NCBI GenBank assembly: GCA_020854775.1
Contig: JAHKLZ010000009.1
Location: 1 to 64,000, forward strand
From: Candidatus Woesearchaeota archaeon
Lineage (GTDB): Archaea; Nanobdellota; Nanobdellia; Woesearchaeales; 21-14-0-10-32-9
Length of the DNA stretch: 64,000 nt
Direction of reading: 5' to 3'
This document shows, in pieces, positions 17,986 to 26,333 of the stretch (within the stretch, counting starts at the first letter, position 1; the number at the start of each line of letters is the position of its first letter). A program made the translations under genes and the position numbers. Below the pieces are notes generated by a model. The model was given only the letters and a program-made list of their open reading frames with translations. It did no database searches and had not been told where the DNA came from.

Positions 17986-19062
17986 TTATAAGAAGTGTCT
18001 GAATGGTTCTATTATTATTTCCATTATTCTTTTCAGTAAGGATCTTTTTTTCCATTCTTTGTAGTTGAATTCTTCTGTGCTTTCTAAAGATTTTTCTAAG
18101 TGTTTTTTTACGTATTCTTTCAGCACAGTATTTTTTCCGAATATGGTTAATTCGTATTGGTCTCTGAAGCTTCTATAATCAAAATTCGCGGATCCGAAAG
18201 AGAATGTTTCATCATCTACTAAGGTTAATTTTGAATGTGTGAATCCTGGTCTGTATAAATGTATTTTTATTCCTCTTTCATGTAATTTTCCAAACATTGA
18301 TTGTGCAAAAACATCTACTATTTTCACGTCTGATTTTTTTGGTAGTATTAGTTTTATCTTCACGCCTTTTTTTGCTGTTTGTATTAGTGCTATTAATGTT
18401 TTTAAGTCTGGTACGAAATAAGGTGTTTCTATTATTACTTCTTTTTTTGCTTTTCTTATTAAGTGTAAGTGTTTATTTCTTATTTTTTGAAATCTTAATG
18501 ATGGTGCGTCTCTGATTATTTCTAATGACTGAAACCTTATAGGTTTTATGTGTTTTTTTACGCTGTGAAAAAAGAAATCATGTAATTTCATGTTGTCTAG
18601 GAAGGCTTTTTTTAGTTTTTGTGCGAATCCTTCATCTCTTATTCGCACTATGAATTCTCTCCATTTTTTACAATGGTCATTTATGTTGGCTGATCCTGTA
18701 TAGCTTATTTCGTTATCTATTAAAGCTATTTTTCTATGGTCTCTTTTATTATTGTATGAGATTAGATTAGTTGTTATTTTGAATACTCTGAAATATCTTA
18801 TCTCTGCACCTAATTGTTCTAATTCTTTAAAATAATCTTTTGGCACCATTAAGCCCCAGTGATCTATTAATATTTTTATGTCTACTTTTCTTTTTGCTTT
18901 TTCTATTAATGCTTGTTTTAGTTCGTACGCGATTTTTCCTCCGAATTTATGAGTTTCTATGTATATTGTTTTTTTTGCTTTTTTTATATCTTTTAGCAAG
19001 TCTTTATAGAATTCTTCAGGTGTTTCGTAGTACTTAGTGTTTTTCTTGTTTAAATGATTCAT
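17986..19062 (-). CDS. Phospholipase D-like / cardiolipin synthase-like protein
   Basis: 358 aa with both HKD motifs of the PLD superfamily: H109-x-K111-x4-D116 (HRKIALID) and H276-x-K278-x4-D283 (HSKLTLVD), each followed by a GSAN element. Family members make cardiolipin-type lipids or cleave phosphodiesters. The N-terminal membrane anchor of bacterial cardiolipin synthases is missing, so the protein is either peripheral or acts on another phosphodiester. A basic, amphipathic C-terminus (KKRSLLKRIMEIIIEPFRHF) may bind the membrane. It has its own promoter in the gap before the divergent SpoIIM gene. Confidence 0.85.
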   Translation of the reverse strand: MNHLNKKNTKYYETPEEFYKDLLKDIKKAKKTIYIETHKFGGKIAYELKQALIEKAKRKVDIKILIDHWGLMVPKDYFKELEQLGAEIRYFRVFKITTNLISYNNKRDHRKIALIDNEISYTGSANINDHCKKWREFIVRIRDEGFAQKLKKAFLDNMKLHDFFFHSVKKHIKPIRFQSLEIIRDAPSLRFQKIRNKHLHLIRKAKKEVIIETPYFVPDLKTLIALIQTAKKGVKIKLILPKKSDVKIVDVFAQSMFGKLHERGIKIHLYRPGFTHSKLTLVDDETFSFGSANFDYRSFRDQYELTIFGKNTVLKEYVKKHLEKSLESTEEFNYKEWKKRSLLKRIMEIIIEPFRHFL

Positions 19063-19138
19063 GTTTGTTTCTCTTGTTGTTGGTGTTGTTTGGTTGAGTT
19101 AGAAAACTATTTAAATATTTATATTCGCTTATGATTTA

Positions 19139-20005
19139 ATGGTGTTAGAATCAATTCTGGATCCTATTAGGGCTGAGAAGAAACCTTACTTGATGGCTGT
19201 TCTTGGTTTTGTTTTGACTCTTCTTGCTACTCTTATTGGTTATCGTTTCTTTGTTAGTCACGCATCGATCATAGTTGTGGCTTTTATTGCTGTCGGGGCC
19301 ACGCCTTTAATGTATAGGATTATTAAGTATGAGGAGCAAAAGGATTTGCAGGATTTGCCTGAGCGTATCTTGTTAGAGGAGCATTGGAAGGCTTTGAAGG
19401 CTTTTATGTACTTATTTGCAGGTATTGCTTTGGCTACTACTTTTCTTTATATTTTTTTACCTCTTGGTGCTGAAATAGAATTGTTTAAGGCTCAACACGA
19501 TACGTTCTCAGATATTTCAGGTGTTACTGGTAAGGTTGCTACGTCTAATGTTTCTGCTAATTCTTTAAAGTCTTTTTCCACGATTTTTTTTAATAATTTG
19601 ACTGTTTTATTGATAGCAGTAGTTTTTTCTTTTATTTATGGTGCCGGCGCGATTTTTGTGTTGACTTGGAACGCCACAGTTATAGGTGTTGCTATGGGGT
19701 ATTTTATCAGACACAATTTATCTATTTATGCTGAACACTTAGGTCTTACTAAGGTCGCGAATTATTTAGGGGTTATAACTATTGGTTTAACTCAGTATTT
19801 AATTCATGGCTTCTTTGAAATTCTTGGTTTCTTTGTTGGTGCTTTAGCAGGAGGTATTATTTCTGTTGCGGTTATTCGTCGTGATTTTGCTACTGCTAAA
19901 TTTGAGCACATAATTCTTGATGCTGCTGATTTGTTATTAATAGCGGTAGGTCTTATTTTCTTTGCAGCTATATTAGAAGTTTGGGTTACACCTCTTGTTT
20001 TTTAA
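19139..20005 (+). CDS. SpoIIM-family (DUF95) membrane protein
   Basis: 288 aa with about six membrane helices. The stretch FFNNLTVLLIAVVFSFIYGAG and the later GVITIGLTQYLIHGFFEILGF (split here only for description) match the conserved body of the stage II sporulation protein M family, which is widespread in archaea. Its role outside sporulating bacteria is not established; a membrane-remodelling or transport function is possible. It is divergent from the PLD-like gene, and its ATG follows an ATTTAAATATTTATA promoter region, so the mRNA is probably leaderless. It is convergent with tatA. Confidence 0.8.
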   Translation: MVLESILDPIRAEKKPYLMAVLGFVLTLLATLIGYRFFVSHASIIVVAFIAVGATPLMYRIIKYEEQKDLQDLPERILLEEHWKALKAFMYLFAGIALATTFLYIFLPLGAEIELFKAQHDTFSDISGVTGKVATSNVSANSLKSFSTIFFNNLTVLLIAVVFSFIYGAGAIFVLTWNATVIGVAMGYFIRHNLSIYAEHLGLTKVANYLGVITIGLTQYLIHGFFEILGFFVGALAGGIISVAVIRRDFATAKFEHIILDAADLLLIAVGLIFFAAILEVWVTPLVF

Positions 20006-20038
20006 AAGAATTAAAAAAAAAATTTAAAAAAGTCTTAT

Positions 20039-20212
20039 TTATTTTTTCTTAGTTTTTTTTGCAGTTTTTTTCTTTTTAGGTTTTGTTTCCGCTTCTTCTT
20101 GGTATGCTTTCTTAGCTTGACCCATTGATCTGGCCCAATCTATTACTTTTTTTCCACCGAACAAGAATACGGCTGCTGCAACGATTATTATTATTTCTGT
20201 TGTTCCAATCAT
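20039..20212 (-). CDS. tatA: TatA/E twin-arginine translocase subunit
   Basis: 57-aa protein. MIGTTEIIIIVAAAVFLFGG gives the short N-terminal membrane helix with the FG-x hinge of TatA, followed by an amphipathic helix (KKVIDWARSMGQAKKAYQEE) and a Lys-rich tail. TatA oligomers form the conductive part of the Tat pathway for folded proteins. The ribosome site GGGAGGGG lies about 9 nt upstream of the ATG at 20212. No tatC is seen in the window. It is convergent with the SpoIIM gene, 33 nt apart. Identification rests on the helix-hinge-helix pattern, so TatA versus TatB is not settled. Confidence 0.8.
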   Translation of the reverse strand: MIGTTEIIIIVAAAVFLFGGKKVIDWARSMGQAKKAYQEEAETKPKKKKTAKKTKKK

Positions 20213-20312
20213 TTTTTTATCCCCTCCCAGTATTTAGGATTGTTATTCTTATTTATGCGTGCTACTTTTTAAATCTTTTCAATTTTTTTAGGATTTTTAT
20301 TTGTTTTTAAGC

Positions 20313-20933
20313 TCACAGTACTTTTATTTTTCCTTTTATTTCGAAGATTTCTCCTTCTTTGATTAGTTCTTCAATTTTTTGTTCCGCATCAGTTATTTTT
20401 AGATTTTTTAGCAAGTCTTGGTATGATGCTCCTTCTCCTTTATCTAGTTCTTTTATTTTATTTATTATTTTTTCGTGATAATTTTCTATTTTTTCTGGTA
20501 GTATTTGTTTGATTGTTTCTTTTTGAGGTTCTTCTTCTTGTTCTACACAACAATATTTGAGTAGTTCTAGTTCTTTTTTTCTGTGTTCTACCCATTTATG
20601 GTTTTTTAATTCTTTTATTATTTCTGGCACGACGAATCGTTTATCGTTGTGTTCTCTTGGTTTTCCTATTAGCAGTATTAATTTTCCTATTGTTGGTATT
20701 GTGTTTTTTTGACTTTCTTCAAAAATCATGAGTTGTAGTTGTCCGGTTCCATCATCTATTGTTACCATGTTTCCTTCTTTTGACACTATTATTCCTAGAA
20801 TGTTTATTCTTGATGCTTTTATTCCATTCAAGTCTACGTAATTAGGTATAAGGCCTTGTTGTTGTACATATTTTGCTTTTAGTAATTGTTTTATGGAGCA
20901 TTTATATGCGGTTTGCCTTCTTATTTCTGCCAT
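20313..20933 (-). CDS. OB-fold nucleic-acid-binding protein, RPA32-like
   Basis: 206 aa. Residues about 40-115 form an OB-fold (SRINILGIIVSKEGNMVTIDDGTGQLQLMIF), matching the tRNA_anti/RPA type. A linker follows, and the last 60 residues (about 148-206) look like a winged helix, as in the RPA2/RPA32 subunit. This architecture suggests a single-strand DNA-binding subunit; no large RPA partner is in the window. It has its own promoter (TATTTAAATAAAG just upstream), so expression is probably leaderless. Confidence 0.7.
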   Translation of the reverse strand: MAEIRRQTAYKCSIKQLLKAKYVQQQGLIPNYVDLNGIKASRINILGIIVSKEGNMVTIDDGTGQLQLMIFEESQKNTIPTIGKLILLIGKPREHNDKRFVVPEIIKELKNHKWVEHRKKELELLKYCCVEQEEEPQKETIKQILPEKIENYHEKIINKIKELDKGEGASYQDLLKNLKITDAEQKIEELIKEGEIFEIKGKIKVL

Positions 20934-20986
20934 GGTTTATTGGGAGTGATTCTTTATTTAAATAGATTTTAGTTTAGAACTTTTTT

Positions 20987-21421
20987 TTAGCTAACAATTT
21001 TTAAATTGTTGTTTTTATTACTTTTATCTACTACTTCGTTGTTTTTATTAAGGTAATAAAATCCACTTTCTAATTTTCCTTTGTCGTATATGATATCTCC
21101 GTGACTGCTTAACAAATTATTGTAATGTGTTTTGCAAGGTTCTCTTCCTAGTAAGGTGTTTACTAATTCTTTTGTGCTGTCTTTGAAGTATTGTTTTAGA
21201 TTTGGCTCGCCTATTTTTTCTTTTTTTATTGCTACATATCTTTTTACTTCTTCTGATTTTGTTTCTTTTTCTATTTTTGTCCACTTGTTATTGTATAGAT
21301 CTTTTGCTTGGTTGTATTTTGATATGGCTCCTGTAAATATGTTAAGTCCTACTATGGTGGTTATTCCTCCCACGGCTAGGCTTGTGTATTTTAGTATTGC
21401 TTCTAATGTTTCAGGTTCCAT
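20987..21421 (-). CDS. Hypothetical protein with N-terminal membrane helix
   Basis: 144 aa from ATG 21421; the upstream GTG at 21439 overlaps the promoter region and is unlikely. A hydrophobic helix is near residues 8-30 (YTSLAVGGITTIVGLNIF), and the rest is soluble and Lys/Glu-rich with one Cys. TATTTAAATGAG lies about 25-30 nt before the start, which fits a leaderless mRNA. No family recognised. Confidence 0.55.
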   Translation of the reverse strand: MEPETLEAILKYTSLAVGGITTIVGLNIFTGAISKYNQAKDLYNNKWTKIEKETKSEEVKRYVAIKKEKIGEPNLKQYFKDSTKELVNTLLGREPCKTHYNNLLSSHGDIIYDKGKLESGFYYLNKNNEVVDKSNKNNNLKIVS

Positions 21422-21485
21422 AGTATTAATAAGTAACACTCATTTAAATAATTTTCTATTTTTACCATCAAATAGTAGTTAAAAA

Positions 21486-22202
21486 TTACATTTTTAGGTG
21501 TTTTTGTCTTTCATCATATGAAAACTTCTCAATAGCATATCTAAACATAGTTCTAGGCATAACCCTAACGTGCATCTTCAAAAAAGTCTTTAATCTCAAT
21601 TCATCACGTTTTCCAGCTTCACGAAGCATCCAACCAACTGCTTTATGCATTAAATCTTCATCATCGAGAAGAAGTTTCTCACTCAACAAGAAAACATCAT
21701 CCAAATCATTATTTCTAATAAAAATCATCGTAGAAACAATACTAACACGTCTCGCCCACATATTATTTGATTTTACTAAATCATATAAAATTTTACGATC
21801 ACTAACATTATTAATTAAGTAATCTCCAAGAATTTTATAACAACTAAGATCTACAAGATCCCAATTATTAACATATTTTAAGTTTTTCAAATAAAAATCA
21901 ACAATTCTTTTCATTCCCTTAACATCATTATTTTTTTTCGCAAACTTATACTTTTGAATTAACAAAAATAAACCACAAAGTCTAACTTCATGATACTTAT
22001 CACCTAACAATTCTTGAATATCTTCAAGTATTAAGCCTTTAAACTGCTTCGCAACAAGTCTTGTTTCAGGAACTGTAACGCCAAGAAACAAGTCTCCTTC
22101 ACCATACTCGCCTTTCCCTGTTTTAAAAAATCTTTGAAGAATTTTTTTCTTTCCATTATTCCTTTTTGCTAACAATTCTTTTTTTACTTTTTTAAAAGAC
22201 AT
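21486..22202 (-). CDS. AlkD-like DNA glycosylase (HEAT-like repeats)
   Basis: 238 aa. The early block GEGDLFLGVTVPETRLVAK is the hallmark of the DNA alkylation-repair (AlkD/PF08713) family, and the rest is a chain of HEAT-like helix pairs (VRLCGLFLLIQKYK, WARRVSIVSTMIF, MHKAVGWMLREAGKR). Relatives excise positively charged alkylated purines such as N3-methyladenine without base flipping. Trp and Arg residues in the repeat concave face fit that role. It is a single gene with its own promoter. Length is typical. Confidence 0.88.
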   Translation of the reverse strand: MSFKKVKKELLAKRNNGKKKILQRFFKTGKGEYGEGDLFLGVTVPETRLVAKQFKGLILEDIQELLGDKYHEVRLCGLFLLIQKYKFAKKNNDVKGMKRIVDFYLKNLKYVNNWDLVDLSCYKILGDYLINNVSDRKILYDLVKSNNMWARRVSIVSTMIFIRNNDLDDVFLLSEKLLLDDEDLMHKAVGWMLREAGKRDELRLKTFLKMHVRVMPRTMFRYAIEKFSYDERQKHLKM

Positions 22203-22319
22203 ATTGTTGATTAAGAAAGCTTAATTAAAAAACTTTATTGAATTTATTCTTAGAAAAACACGTCTTGACTGATTGAATCGTTTTCTCATTTTCTATTTTT
22301 TATTTTGGTTATCCGCATT

Positions 22320-22329
22320 CTTTATAAAT
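22320..22329 (+). promoter_or_regulatory. TATA box of gdhA
   Basis: CTTTATAAATC about 50 nt upstream of the gdhA ATG. Transcription would start near 22350, leaving a short leader that contains GGTGAT as ribosome site 4 nt before the ATG. Confidence 0.6.
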
Positions 22330-22373
22330 CGTGTTTTCTTTCTGTTTTGTATTAAGTTAGTTTTGGTGATAAA

Positions 22374-23594
22374 ATGAATCCTTTTGAGAACGCGATGAAT
22401 CAATTGAACATAGCAACAAAGAAAGCAAATATTTCTGGCTTTGATATTTTAAAATTTCCTAAGAGAATAATTCAAGTTTCTTTTCCTTTGAAAATGGATA
22501 ATGGTTTGATTAAAGTTGTTGAAGCTTATCGTGTTCAGTATAATAATGCGTTAGGTCCTTTTAAAGGCGGAATAAGGTTTCATCCTCATGTTGATTTGGA
22601 TGAAGTTAAAGCTCTTAGTTTCTGGATGGCTATTAAGAATGCTGTTGTTGGTGTTCCTTATGGTGGTGGTAAAGGAGGCGTCACCATTAATCCTAAAGAA
22701 TTATCTAAGCGAGAATTAGAAGAAGTTAGTCGTGGTTTCGTTAAGGCTATGCATGAATTCATTGGTCCTGACAAGGACGTTCCTGCGCCTGATGTTTATA
22801 CATCTCCTGAAGTTATGGCTTGGATGCTTGATGAATATGAATCTATCAAAGGTTATAAAGCTCCTGGTGTGATTACAGGTAAGCCTTTAGAGCTTGGAGG
22901 TAGTAAGGCTCGTAATTATTCTACGGCTATGGGTGGTGTTTACGTTCTTGAGGAGGCAGTTAAGCTTTTTAATATTGGTAAAACAGTAGTTATTCAGGGC
23001 TTTGGCAATGCTGGTTCTCATGTTGCTCGTTTATTGTTTGATCGCGGCTACAAAATAATTGGTGTAAGCGATTCTAAGTCTGCTCTTTATTTTGAGGAGG
23101 GTTTTGATGTTCCTAGTTTAATTAGTCATAAATCAAGTACTGGTTCTTTGAAGGGATTCAAACAAGGTAAGGAATTGTCTAATGCTGATTTATTAGAGTT
23201 GGAAACTGAAATTTTAATTCCTTCTGCTTTAGAAAATCAAATAACTAAAGATAACGCGTCTAGAATAAAAGCTAAATTAGTTGCTGAACTCGCTAATGGT
23301 CCTACTACTGGTGATGCTGATTTGGTTCTTGATAAAAATAAAGTTATTGTTATTCCTGATGTTTTATTTAATGCGGGAGGGGTGGCTGTTAGTTATTTTG
23401 AGTGGGTTCAGAATCTTTCTGGTTTTTATTGGTCTGAAGAAGAAGTTCTTGAAAAATTAGAAAAAAAGATGAAGCAAGCATTTAAAGAATTAGTTGATGA
23501 ATCTAAGAATAATAATTTATCTTTAAGAGAAGCTGCTTTTGCTTTAGCGGTTAGAAGAATTCTTAAGGCTGAAGAACTTAGAGGTCATAAATAA
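22374..23594 (+). CDS. gdhA: Glutamate dehydrogenase
   Basis: Reversible oxidative deamination of glutamate to 2-oxoglutarate and ammonia with NAD(P). 406 aa, the usual length of hexameric GDH. Visible motifs: glutamate-binding GPFKGGIRFHP (Lys64), catalytic PYGGGKGG (Lys100), catalytic Asp140 in DVPAPD, and the Rossmann motif GFGNAGSH near 209-216. Cofactor specificity cannot be read with confidence. Monocistronic with its own promoter. It is a link between amino-acid and central carbon metabolism in an organism that otherwise shows few catabolic genes here. Confidence 0.95.
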   Translation: MNPFENAMNQLNIATKKANISGFDILKFPKRIIQVSFPLKMDNGLIKVVEAYRVQYNNALGPFKGGIRFHPHVDLDEVKALSFWMAIKNAVVGVPYGGGKGGVTINPKELSKRELEEVSRGFVKAMHEFIGPDKDVPAPDVYTSPEVMAWMLDEYESIKGYKAPGVITGKPLELGGSKARNYSTAMGGVYVLEEAVKLFNIGKTVVIQGFGNAGSHVARLLFDRGYKIIGVSDSKSALYFEEGFDVPSLISHKSSTGSLKGFKQGKELSNADLLELETEILIPSALENQITKDNASRIKAKLVAELANGPTTGDADLVLDKNKVIVIPDVLFNAGGVAVSYFEWVQNLSGFYWSEEEVLEKLEKKMKQAFKELVDESKNNNLSLREAAFALAVRRILKAEELRGHK

Positions 23595-23597
23595 TTT

Positions 23598-24443
23598 TTA
23601 GTTAGGAATCATTTTTTTTAATGATTCGTAAGCTTTGAATACTGCTTCGTTAGAATTATATTCTCGACCCATTATTTTGTGTGCTATTTTTTCTCTTAGT
23701 TCAAAATATGTTTTTGATGCAGGATTCATTCTTGGTAATTTTATTTTTTTTGCATCTTTTCCCAGGCTTTGCAAATATAACTCTGCGTGTGCTTCGTATA
23801 TTTCTGGTTTTGAATTTAATCTTGATAGTTGTAATGCGAATAATCCATTTATTAAGCAATCTATTTCTGTAGTGGTTTTGTTTTGTTTTAGTTTAAATGA
23901 TGAATCTAGTGCTAGCACTTGTCCTGTTTTTGTCGATTTTATGAAATTACTTGGGTGAGGATCTGTGTGTAGTATGTTTGGATTATTTTGTTCTAGCGCT
24001 ATCATTCTTATTTTTTGATATAGATTTATCATTTCTTGTAGTGTTTCAGGTTTGTATTCTTTTCCTATGAGTTCATGAAAAGTTTTTGATGGTACATAGT
24101 CTGATATTAGTTCTGTGTTGGTTATGCTTATTATTACAGGGGTGGGTATGTTATTTGTTATCCACAGTTTATTGGTTAAATACTCTTTTTCTAATATTTC
24201 TCTTGTTGTTTCTTCTGTTTCTTTGTATTGTTCTTTTATTAAATTTTTAGGATTGGCTATTAGTAAGTGTTGTAAGAATTTTTTCTCTATTATTGTTAAT
24301 TTTTCTTTTATTATTCTCGCAGTTTTTCTTATTTCTTTTTGTTTTAGCAAATAATTTTTTACAAATACAATTTCTCCGTTCAGATTTTTAATTATGAAAG
24401 GATCTTTTTCTGAGTTAAGGCTTATTTGCGTGGTTATTTCCAT
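23598..24443 (-). CDS. Protein-kinase-fold phosphotransferase
   Basis: About 281 aa from ATG 24443. The catalytic-loop pattern is HTDPHPSNF (Asp and Asn as in HxDxxxxN of kinase-like folds), followed by a second acidic motif VLALDSSF, where the metal-binding DFG/DFE Asp would lie. The N-lobe is short and holds NKLWITNNIPTPVIIS, typical of small RIO/Bud32/LPS-kinase-like proteins. The target is unknown. The upstream TTG at 24470 overlaps a TATA box (TTTATATATT at about 24471-24480), about 30 nt before the ATG, so I take the ATG and a leaderless transcript. Confidence 0.65.
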   Translation of the reverse strand: MEITTQISLNSEKDPFIIKNLNGEIVFVKNYLLKQKEIRKTARIIKEKLTIIEKKFLQHLLIANPKNLIKEQYKETEETTREILEKEYLTNKLWITNNIPTPVIISITNTELISDYVPSKTFHELIGKEYKPETLQEMINLYQKIRMIALEQNNPNILHTDPHPSNFIKSTKTGQVLALDSSFKLKQNKTTTEIDCLINGLFALQLSRLNSKPEIYEAHAELYLQSLGKDAKKIKLPRMNPASKTYFELREKIAHKIMGREYNSNEAVFKAYESLKKMIPN

Positions 24444-24506
24444 TTTTTTTATTACGGAGAGAAAAACCAATATATAAAATCATCTATTTTAACTACTAAA
24501 TAATGA

Positions 24507-25061
24507 TTATTTTGTTTGTTTTGTTTTGTTTTCAAAAAACAAGTTTTTAGTATTCAAACCATACAACTTAAGAATCTGAGTTGAAGAATTATTAGAAGTT
24601 TTTTCAATAGGATGATTCAACAATTTTAAAACATTTAAAATTTCATCACTCGTTCCTTCCACTTCCAAATATGGTTTTGCTCCAGGATACTCATCTATTT
24701 CAACCTTAACATTTTCTTTTGTATAAGTACTTCTCTTTTTCTCTCTAGCAGACATACACTTATAACCAAGAGAAAACAAAATATCTTCAGCTTTATCAAA
24801 AGAATCCACTATAACTTCTTTTTCCTCTCTCATTTTCAAAAAAGAATGATTCTCACTCTTATCTTTAAAAGTTAATTCAACTTTATCATATGCTTTTCTA
24901 AGCCTTAATAATTGTTTATTCTTTTTCAAATACTTATCCTCTGAATCAAATGTTTTTTCAAGAATTAAGCCTTCCCACAATTTTTTAAATCCTAATTTAA
25001 CCAATTTTTTCTTTTCTTCTTCAGGATTTATTTCCAAAACTTTTATTTCAACTTCTTTCAT
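24507..25061 (-). CDS. CYTH-domain phosphohydrolase (CyaB / class IV cyclase-like)
   Basis: 184 aa. It opens with the CYTH signature ExExK (EVEIK at residues 3-7), followed by the basic and acidic strand residues expected for the triphosphate tunnel (LLRLRKAYDKVELTFK, KVEIDEYPGAKPYLEVEG). CYTH enzymes hydrolyse or cyclise triphosphates (thiamine triphosphate, tripolyphosphate or ATP) with divalent metal. CyaB-type length. The actual substrate cannot be read. It stands alone and is divergent from the wHTH protein at 25143. Confidence 0.88.
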   Translation of the reverse strand: MKEVEIKVLEINPEEEKKKLVKLGFKKLWEGLILEKTFDSEDKYLKKNKQLLRLRKAYDKVELTFKDKSENHSFLKMREEKEVIVDSFDKAEDILFSLGYKCMSAREKKRSTYTKENVKVEIDEYPGAKPYLEVEGTSDEILNVLKLLNHPIEKTSNNSSTQILKLYGLNTKNLFFENKTKQTK

Positions 25062-25142
25062 AATTAAAGAAATGAGTCTTGTTATAAAAGTTTTATTATG
25101 ATATGAAAAGAATTATAAACTCTTAATGATAATCTTTGTTTT

Positions 25143-26156
25143 ATGTTCGTAGACTTAGTTAATTCAGAAGATGTTTTAAAAGCTGTACAAGCTAAAGGAC
25201 CCGCAATACCTATGGATATTCGTAAATTCTTAGGCAAAGGAGATAGTATAACGATAGGTGCTGCACTTTCATCTTTATCCTCTAAAGGATTAGTTAAATG
25301 CACTAACGTAAAAATGGGTGGAAGTCCTTTTTATTATGTTAGAGGTCAAGAAAACAAATTGGAATCTCTAAGCAATTACTTGAATGAAAAAGACAAAAGA
25401 ACTTTTGAAGAAATAAGAAGCTCCAAAGTGTTAAAAGATTCTGTTCAAGAACCTTTAATAAGAGTTTCTTTAAGAAACATTCCTGATTTTGCTAAGAAAA
25501 TAGAATTAACTAATAATGATGAAAAAGTTCTTTTTTGGCGTTGGTACATGATTAGTGAAGAAGAAGCTATCTCTATTATTAAAGGAGGTTCTCAAAGACA
25601 ACAAGTTGTTGAGCCTAGTCAAGAAGTGATTGTTTCTGGCTCTGTTTATGAAGAAAGATTTATTAGTGAAGAACCTCAGGCAAATGAAGTAATCGAAGTA
25701 CAAGAAAAAGAAGTTGAACAAGTAACGACGCGTATTGAAGAAAAAATACCTGAATCCAAAGAAGTTAGCTCTGAACCTGTTAAAGTCGTTCCTAAAAAAG
25801 AATCTGAAACACAAAGAACTGTTTCTGAGGACGTTGAGGATTTTGATGATTCTTTCTTTAAAAAGATTAAGAAATTCTTTGAGGATAATAATATTTATTT
25901 AAAGAATGCTAATTTAATAAGAAAAGGATCTGAGTATGATTTAATCATTTCTATGAAGACACCTTTTGGTGAAACTGATTATTTTTGTAAAGCCAAATCT
26001 AAGAAGAAATGTAATGAAGGGGATTTAAGTTCTGCTTATCTTCAAGGTCAAAACAAGAGATTGCCAACAGTGTTTTTGACGACTGGGGAAATAACTAAGA
26101 AAGCTAAACAAAAAGCTCACGATGAATATAAAGGCTTATTGATAAAAGAATTATGA
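25143..26156 (+). CDS. Winged-helix protein with nuclease-like C-terminus
   Basis: 337 aa. Residues about 5-70 look like a winged helix (LGKGDSITIGAALSSLSSKG). A conserved-looking middle part follows, then an acidic linker (about 150-235). The last 100 residues resemble a PD-(D/E)xK restriction-endonuclease fold: EYDLIIS supplies the Asp and FCKAKSKKK the Lys, then an alpha/beta end (RLPTVFLTTGEITKKAK). DNA binding is likely; nuclease activity is only a possibility. A TATA-like AATTATAAAC is about 30 nt upstream of the ATG, so it is probably leaderless. Confidence 0.55.
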   Translation: MFVDLVNSEDVLKAVQAKGPAIPMDIRKFLGKGDSITIGAALSSLSSKGLVKCTNVKMGGSPFYYVRGQENKLESLSNYLNEKDKRTFEEIRSSKVLKDSVQEPLIRVSLRNIPDFAKKIELTNNDEKVLFWRWYMISEEEAISIIKGGSQRQQVVEPSQEVIVSGSVYEERFISEEPQANEVIEVQEKEVEQVTTRIEEKIPESKEVSSEPVKVVPKKESETQRTVSEDVEDFDDSFFKKIKKFFEDNNIYLKNANLIRKGSEYDLIISMKTPFGETDYFCKAKSKKKCNEGDLSSAYLQGQNKRLPTVFLTTGEITKKAKQKAHDEYKGLLIKEL

Positions 26157-26333
26157 TTCGGAGATTTTTCGAATAATTCTTGAAAAAATTTATAAATGAT
26201 TCTTGTTCCTTTGCTAGTCATGGTAACAAAAACACTTTCTAACTAAAACTTTACTTGTTGGAAAACTATTCTTTTTTTTGTTTCCGGTTTTCAAAATTTT
26301 TTTATACTCACACAGTCATAAGAGTTGATATTC

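Noticed and set aside
26186-26300. Possible small gene or RNA between the wHTH-nuclease gene and the ABC exporter
   Set aside because: A TATA-like AATTTATAAATG at about 26188 is followed only by an 8-codon frame; nothing else supports a gene.
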